A stretch of 64,000 nt of DNA from Macrolepiota albuminosa. Lineage: Eukaryota > Basidiomycota > Agaricomycetes > Agaricales > Agaricaceae. Of this stretch, positions 58,481-64,000 are shown piece by piece. The first letter of the stretch is position 1, and the number at the start of each line of letters is the position of its first letter. The stretch spans positions 1-64,000 of the forward strand of contig JAMWFC010000028.1 of assembly GCA_027475525.1 (NCBI GenBank), written 5' to 3'. A program made the translations under genes and the position numbers. The notes beneath the pieces are model-generated. The model saw only the letters and a program-made list of their open reading frames with translations, had not been told where the DNA came from and made no database searches.

Positions 58481-60113
58481 TCACATGTTGATTTCTCATC
58501 CCAGTTAGTTATAGATCTTCACCTCCCCTGTCTGGACTCTAACCGGTCTCCGTTCATTCATTACCCTCTTGAGCTCAACTTCATGGTATTCAGGATTCAA
58601 CAGATTGTCTTTGAGGTCTGTTCTCGTATTAAACATTCTCATCATGAGTTCTAAATCTGTCTGAAACAACCTTTGACACGTATCAGTATTGATGAAGACG
58701 TTAATAACCGAAGCTTGGCAGTGATTTTGGAATAAGTGGGTCACTCTTCTTGTTGAGTGTAAGAAATCTCTGTGGGAAGACCCATGCTCTCGTTATAGTT
58801 TTGTATGCTTTTTCAACCAAGCAATTACGACGCGTGAAATGATTTATCTACGTAGTCCAGACGAACTTCTTCGACAGACAATTGCAAACCATAAGGTAAT
58901 TCTTTTCAGCTCTGGCTACAGATATTATCTCATCATGAAAGATAGCAACTGAAATAATATGTTCTAGATACATAGATAGGAATGTTATACATGAATGGTT
59001 GCATGTCTGCAAGCACAACAGAGGCTGTATTATCAGCCAAACAACTAAGCAAGAGAAATACAAATGGGCCTATCGTTATGGAACTTACTTTAATATCAAT
59101 AATGTGTACGTATTGGATATCTACAGTTGTCATCCGGTGGATATCGCTTGCTTCTTCGGCAGTTTGTCGGGATTAATGCCTATCATTATGGAACTTACTT
59201 TATAGGTGCCAGGACATGTGACGTGCTTTTAGTTCCAGCCCATTTTAGTTCAATGCTGTTCCCCTCATATAATGCTGGGAGACATACCGTCCTACAGTTG
59301 TGCTTCTAACAGATTATGCCCTGTATTCTGTCAATGAACCTTGTAGTTCTCAGTGAAATGGTTGTTGCTTAACAACACCATCTGTGCTAACCTTGATTGA
59401 GACAACTTGGTTGCGCAACTGTGTGTTTATTTCGATATGCAACAACGGAACGAGAATTGGGAATATCAATACTGTATACCTATCTCAATTGACGGCTGTC
59501 ATTCGGTGGATATCTCTTCCGATTGTCTGGATTACCGTTTTTACAGTTCACGGAGATTGGATAAACGAATGCCAGAACATGTGACATGCTTCTAAGTTCA
59601 GCCATTTTGGCATGCGTACCCAACTGACTACCTCCCAAACCATCACCTCGGTCTGTACGTGTCAAAGGAGAAGCGCTATCGAAGAGACCTTTATATGTCA
59701 GACTGTTCCTCTGAGATACCTCTAGTCCACCTTGCTCCAAACGACCTATACTTGGCAGTCAGATTTGCTGAGTGCTAATCTAAAGTTAAAGATTCTTGTT
59801 CCCGAGATACTAAATTTGTTGTCATTGAAATTATCCACAACTGTAGTTCTTCGTATTCGAAGAGGCCATGAGTGTTTGATGAATACAAACAGGCAGCTTA
59901 TAGCCAACGAGAATTGAAAAGAAGCTCATTCCCGCTGCAAGCTATCGGTTTTTTAGGCTCTCACGAGCTGAGCATCGAAACTATTGTCATCCTTGCTACT
60001 AGCAAGGCAGTTACTTGTTTCTTGATTCCTGCTCACTCGCCGGCACCCAGTATTCGGACTTGACAAATTGTAGTATAACTGCTCCTCTTGCTGAATATCT
60101 GGACAGGAATCCA
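58481..60113. other. Duplicated spacer, no gene
   Basis: The first part (58600-59400) matches 50820-51600 of unit A. The rest (59400-60113) has no recognised coding sequence. Confidence 0.55.
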
Positions 60114-61918
60114 ATGTCCAAGTCTCCCAGTTCACCTTCGAACTCTGGCACTGAGCTGGATGACTTGGCATCTCATGTAAGCAGCCATAGCAATGCAACT
60201 GCTGACATCACAGAGGAGGTGAAAACATCCATTCCCTTTGCAACCCAGCAATTGGTCAAAACTGTTGTGCAAGATCGCGTAGTCGTTGCAGTTCGAGGCC
60301 AGGTAAAGAGTTGACATGTTTAGCAATGAGGCTTACATATCTTATAGTTCATTGTCGCAGGTTTATGATCTGACAAATTTCATCAAGCGGCATCCAGGTG
60401 GGCAAACTATCTTGCATGCAGCTGCTGGAAGAGATGTGACCCCAATATTTGAGACGTCTCATAGAAAGATTTTTCATAATAAAATGTCTTCTCGTCCATT
60501 TGAGACCCTTTATTCAATAGGAAATTCCATGTCGGCCATCTTGTAGGCAATGAACTTCCCACTTTCAGACCGCCAAATGAATTTGCCAGGACTGTGCGGA
60601 AGGTGAGTTTTGTAATGCACTTCCTGTCGCTATATAATGCTCATCTCACGACTTACCATGAAAGAGACTTAGCAATTATTTCAAGAGAACAGGACTAAAT
60701 CCCAAATATTCGCACTGGATGCTGCTGCGGTATATGACGGCGATAGCTGTAGTAATAGCAGGATATTACAACATGTACTGGAACACCGTTTTCACCGAGA
60801 GCACAATGCTGACACTAGCTTTATGCGTCATCTGGGGTTGGGGCTATGCTGGCTTCTGCATGTACTGGGTACATGACGGATCACACGGTGCTTTTACCCA
60901 CAAGCCATGGGTCTGGGATGTCATGACAAGGAGTTATGATTTTGTCATGGGAAACTCTCATCTAAATTGGTTCTATCAGCATGGTATGATCTGTGATTGA
61001 GTGTGCATTTTGACTCACTGTGTTTGTATTGATAGTCATGGGTCATCATCCATATACTAATATTGATGGTGCTGATCCCAATATTGCTACGCGACATAAC
61101 GATGTCCGACGAATTAAAGACACACAGAAATGGAATTCCCACTATGTCTATCAATACATCTATTGTCCAATCATCTATTGCTTCCTATCTTTCAAGGTCA
61201 AACTGACAGACTACATGCACATCTATCAATTACACAGTCAAGAGAAGATTCGAATCAACCGGCCTACCAAAATGCAACATTATGTGTTCATGCTAGGAAA
61301 GGTATGTCAGAAATTCCAACCATCGGTGCAGATCTCAGAATCTAGGTTTTTTTCCTTATAGATATTCTGGGTTTTTCATTGATTCATAATACCTTCTACC
61401 TTCTCTACCAGTAGTGCAAGCCGAGTTCTCGCTACAAATATCTTTGTTGAGTTTGTTCTTTCATGGACCCTTGCCTTGATTTTCCAGGCCAACCATGTAG
61501 TTGAGGAGGTAAAATGGCCAGTGATTGAGAAGGACGGCATCATAGAGGGTGATTGGACAAAATCGCAAGTGGAGACTGCCCAGGATTATAGCTATGGCTC
61601 GACTTTGATGGCAGCCTTGACTGGCGGTTTGAACTACCAGATTGTACACCATTTGTTCCCTCAGGTACGTCTATTTTGATTTATGCATAAATGTTTGAGG
61701 AGCGTCCTTAGTTGGATCCAAAACAGGTCTCTCAGATTCATTATCATGAACTGGCTCCCATCGTTGTTCAAACATGTAAAGAATTTGGTGTTGAATACAA
61801 GGTCTGTTGAAACATTTGGGAAGCAATGGGTAGACATATAGGATTATTGAAGTATCTTGGAAGTGGAGAAGCTGCTTTTGGGCATGCCAGACATGATGAT
61901 CTGCATTACCAGCACTAG
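60114..61918 (+). pseudogene. Cytochrome b5-fused front-end fatty-acid desaturase, broken
   Basis: Exons: 60114-60302, 60361-60602, 60665-60983, 61036-61301, 61362-61664, 61727-61918; introns 52-62 bp. The N-terminal cytochrome b5 domain has heme motif RHPGG (near 60390) and a second His in SHRKIF. The desaturase domain has HDGSH (60870), the second box HVMGHH spanning the exon 3/4 joint, and QIVHH (61640). Gln in the third box marks front-end desaturases (delta-5/delta-6 or sphingolipid delta-8 type), which add double bonds between an existing one and the carboxyl end. Breaks: a one-base loss near 60520-60536, TGA at 61380-61382 (expected R in FHRF), and TGA at 61808-61810. Both TGAs could be CGA changes. 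If these are sequencing errors the gene could be real; substrate not known. Confidence 0.78.
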
Positions 61919-62137
61919 TTTCTATTGGACTTCTAGCATGCATTTGAATTTCATAAGCTGATTAAATTCTTGTGCCCGTTGATAGAGCGTTACTGTCTGC
62001 ATGAATGTCACTTGACTAACAGGAGGCTCGCAATCTCTACAAATTCAGTTCAGCACAGCTGTAGCTTGTAGCGCATCATAATGGTCTACTTTAAATAAGT
62101 GTTGTGATATCTCACCAGTTTGTGGAGGTAGCTTCGG
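61919..62137. other. Spacer
   Basis: Nothing seen. Confidence 0.5.
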
Positions 62138-63900
62138 TCAATCGGCCAGCAAATGATCGATAGAAGAGGTCAACAAAACCTCTTCCGAATAAGAAGTTGC
62201 AGCTTGCATACAACGAAGATAATACACCAGAATAACAAGAAATATAATGTATATACTATAGTAAATAACAAGATAGTTTACAAGATCAAGACAAGTTGCA
62301 AGAAATCTGATTGTATGTGAGATTAATTTATCGAGAACAATATATATGTATACACAGAGATTCGAGGAGCAGGTCAATTGGGTAAGAATGGATTAAAGAA
62401 GATCCACACAACTGACAGGATGCAATCAAACCAGCGTTCAGCAAGGTTTGTGTCATTGGCACCGATAGCCTCATCTTGGTGACCCACCACCTCCATAGCT
62501 GGTTCGGTGGGGGGCTGACTTGCGACAACTGAAGCTTGGTTTGATAAAGCAATGTCGTGTCCCTCTCCATGACTGGCTTGTCCATTATGACTCTCAATTA
62601 GAAGGTCGTGGATCACCCCACTTAGGTTAGTAACACCATCATGCTGTGTGTAGATGAGCTGACAAGACATGGTTAGGCAAGATAATCGTAATAAAGAAAC
62701 ACTTACATCGTCGTGTGGCTGATTAGGATGAAAGAGCTGTACGTGCAGCTGGACAAGCTCAATTGAACGTAATGGACCGCTGAGAATCGACCGGGCCTGT
62801 GGAGAGACGTCAGGAATGTCCTGGGCAGAGTGTGTTGGCATCGGATAATCAATTGTTATTGCAACGTGGTCTGGAAATGCCGGTAGCACTCTTGAAGGAT
62901 TATAAAGGGTCTGCCGGAAAACAAATAGTCAGCTTTGTCCCTGGACTGGCGCAGTGACTGAATGTTTGCGTGACATTGTGTAGGTTGCAGAGAAGACTTG
63001 ATTTCAGCCACACGGCGAACTCATCGTTGTAGGCACAGCAATCAAAATTTGTCAGAGAACAACGCTGAGAATGAAAGGATCTTCGCCAAAAACGCACTCG
63101 CGGTTGCATCGACCAGCATCAGCTGCAGAGCCAGGCCTTGGAACAAGGACTCGTTGTAGCAATATGTTGATGGTCAACACGGCATCTATATGCCTACAAA
63201 AACAGTGTTGAGAATTCTCACAAGTGTCGACTCATCTGCAGACCTACGTCATGTGTTAACCCTAGCTTTCGCACGAGTTCGATAAACGCCATCGACCGAA
63301 ATGCGGAGTTTTTGGAGCGTAAACACGTTAACCGTCGTTCAGCTGGACAAATCCGTCCGACTATCATCGGATGTTGTGTTCTCTCGCAGGAAAAGTAGCT
63401 TTGAATATGATTGCGAGGCTTGTAAGTAAAAGTATGTTCAGCAAAACTCATGTCTGCAAGATACGTCGCCGTTGTAGAAGACATCAAATTGGCTGAGGAT
63501 CAAGGGTCACCGGAGATCCAAGGAAAAAACATGTAATTTGACTGCGAGGGTCACAAGAAGAAGCTGTGAGGAACCCTAAAAGAGGGCAGTGGCAAAAACA
63601 CCTCAGCTTCCCAACGGCTCCAACGACAATGGCTCTTCTGGTGAGAACCAGCAGATTGGAAAGTTGCTCAAGATTGTCCGGGGCCCTATGCTCCGTCCAA
63701 GTCGGGTCAATATACTTACTGTATTCGTTCAAATGGAAGATTGAGCCAAGATCGGATACTCATCCAGTGACCAGAGGTATAGACAGAAAACTTGTCAACC
63801 AGCACGCTAGCAAGAGATCTCGAAGCGCCACTTCTATTCGTCCTACATATGTGATGATTACATCGGTTTGTTCCCATGAATGATGTGTAATTACACACCT
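62138..63900 (-). CDS. Unidentified minus-strand gene or gene fragments
   Basis: The best supported exon reads minus from about 62889 (PAFPDHVAITIDYPMP, PQARSILSGPLRSIELVQLHVQL). A short gap with an intron-like joint near 62700 leads to QHDGVTNLSGVIHDLLI and a polar stretch, ending with a hydrophobic AERWFDCILSVVWIFFNPF at 62377. Upstream exons on the same strand may lie at 63000-63140 (NILLQRVLVPRPGSAADAG), 63218-63487 and 63484-63732 (LVLTRRAIVVGAVGKL). They cannot be joined with confidence. No known domain is recognised. The C-terminal hydrophobic segment could be a tail anchor. Confidence 0.4.
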
Positions 63901-64000
63901 AGCAATCAACGCTCAGCCTTTGTCTAATTTTGGTTCCCTCTGGTATGTTTTGATGCGGTCTAATGAGTCGTGATTACCAGACGTTGTCGTATTCGATTCC
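63901..64000. other. Window end, nothing seen
   Basis: No feature recognised. Confidence 0.6.

Overview
The window looks like a repeat-rich stretch of a basidiomycete (probably Agaricomycetes) chromosome. Spliceosomal introns are very short (36-58 bp, GTGAGT/GTAAGT donors). The repeats are Ty3/gypsy LTR elements and a Tnp2-type CACTA transposase. The host genes (a PLD1-type phospholipase D, a seven-TM Agaricomycete family, a cytochrome b5 front-end desaturase) are fungal in style. Species is not claimed.

Layout. 1-10680: a Ty3/gypsy chromovirus cut by the window edge, with gag, a pol carrying two retropepsin domains and a chromodomain integrase, and an antisense, intron-containing Zn2Cys6-like gene between pol and the 3' LTR. 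13279-15410: a free-standing homologue of that antisense gene with the same exon/intron structure. 15411-19581: AT-rich spacer with a 69/86-bp minisatellite. 19582-26031: decayed CACTA transposase and a convergent decayed gene. 26460-42865: an old, heavily mutated Ty3/gypsy element, split by a young 8526-bp LTR element (30273-38798) with apparently identical LTRs. 43694-44446: solo LTR. 45100-45830: RING-finger gene. 45950-59400: a segmental duplication with two copies of a PLD C-terminal half plus a seven-TM gene, and a separate coiled-coil gene between them. 60114-61918: broken front-end desaturase. 62138-63900: an unidentified minus-strand gene.

Main results. (1) The chromovirus carries a complete antisense gene for a Zn2Cys6-like protein, and all three of its introns match those of the free-standing homologue. 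(2) The chromovirus appears to self-prime reverse transcription: the 12 bases just after its 5' LTR are a perfect complement to bases in the LTR lying 27 bp after a TATA box. (3) The young nested element has two successive -1 frameshift heptamers, gag/pro and pro/pol, an arrangement known from some retroviruses. (4) Fifteen tandem duplications with a period of exactly 77 bp, and one N gap flanked by the same 77-mer, point to unmerged k=77 contig overlaps in the assembly. Removing them restores several reading frames, so frames in this window should be read with that correction. (5) Nearly all premature stops in the older repeats are TGA where CGA is expected, which fits methyl-CpG decay.
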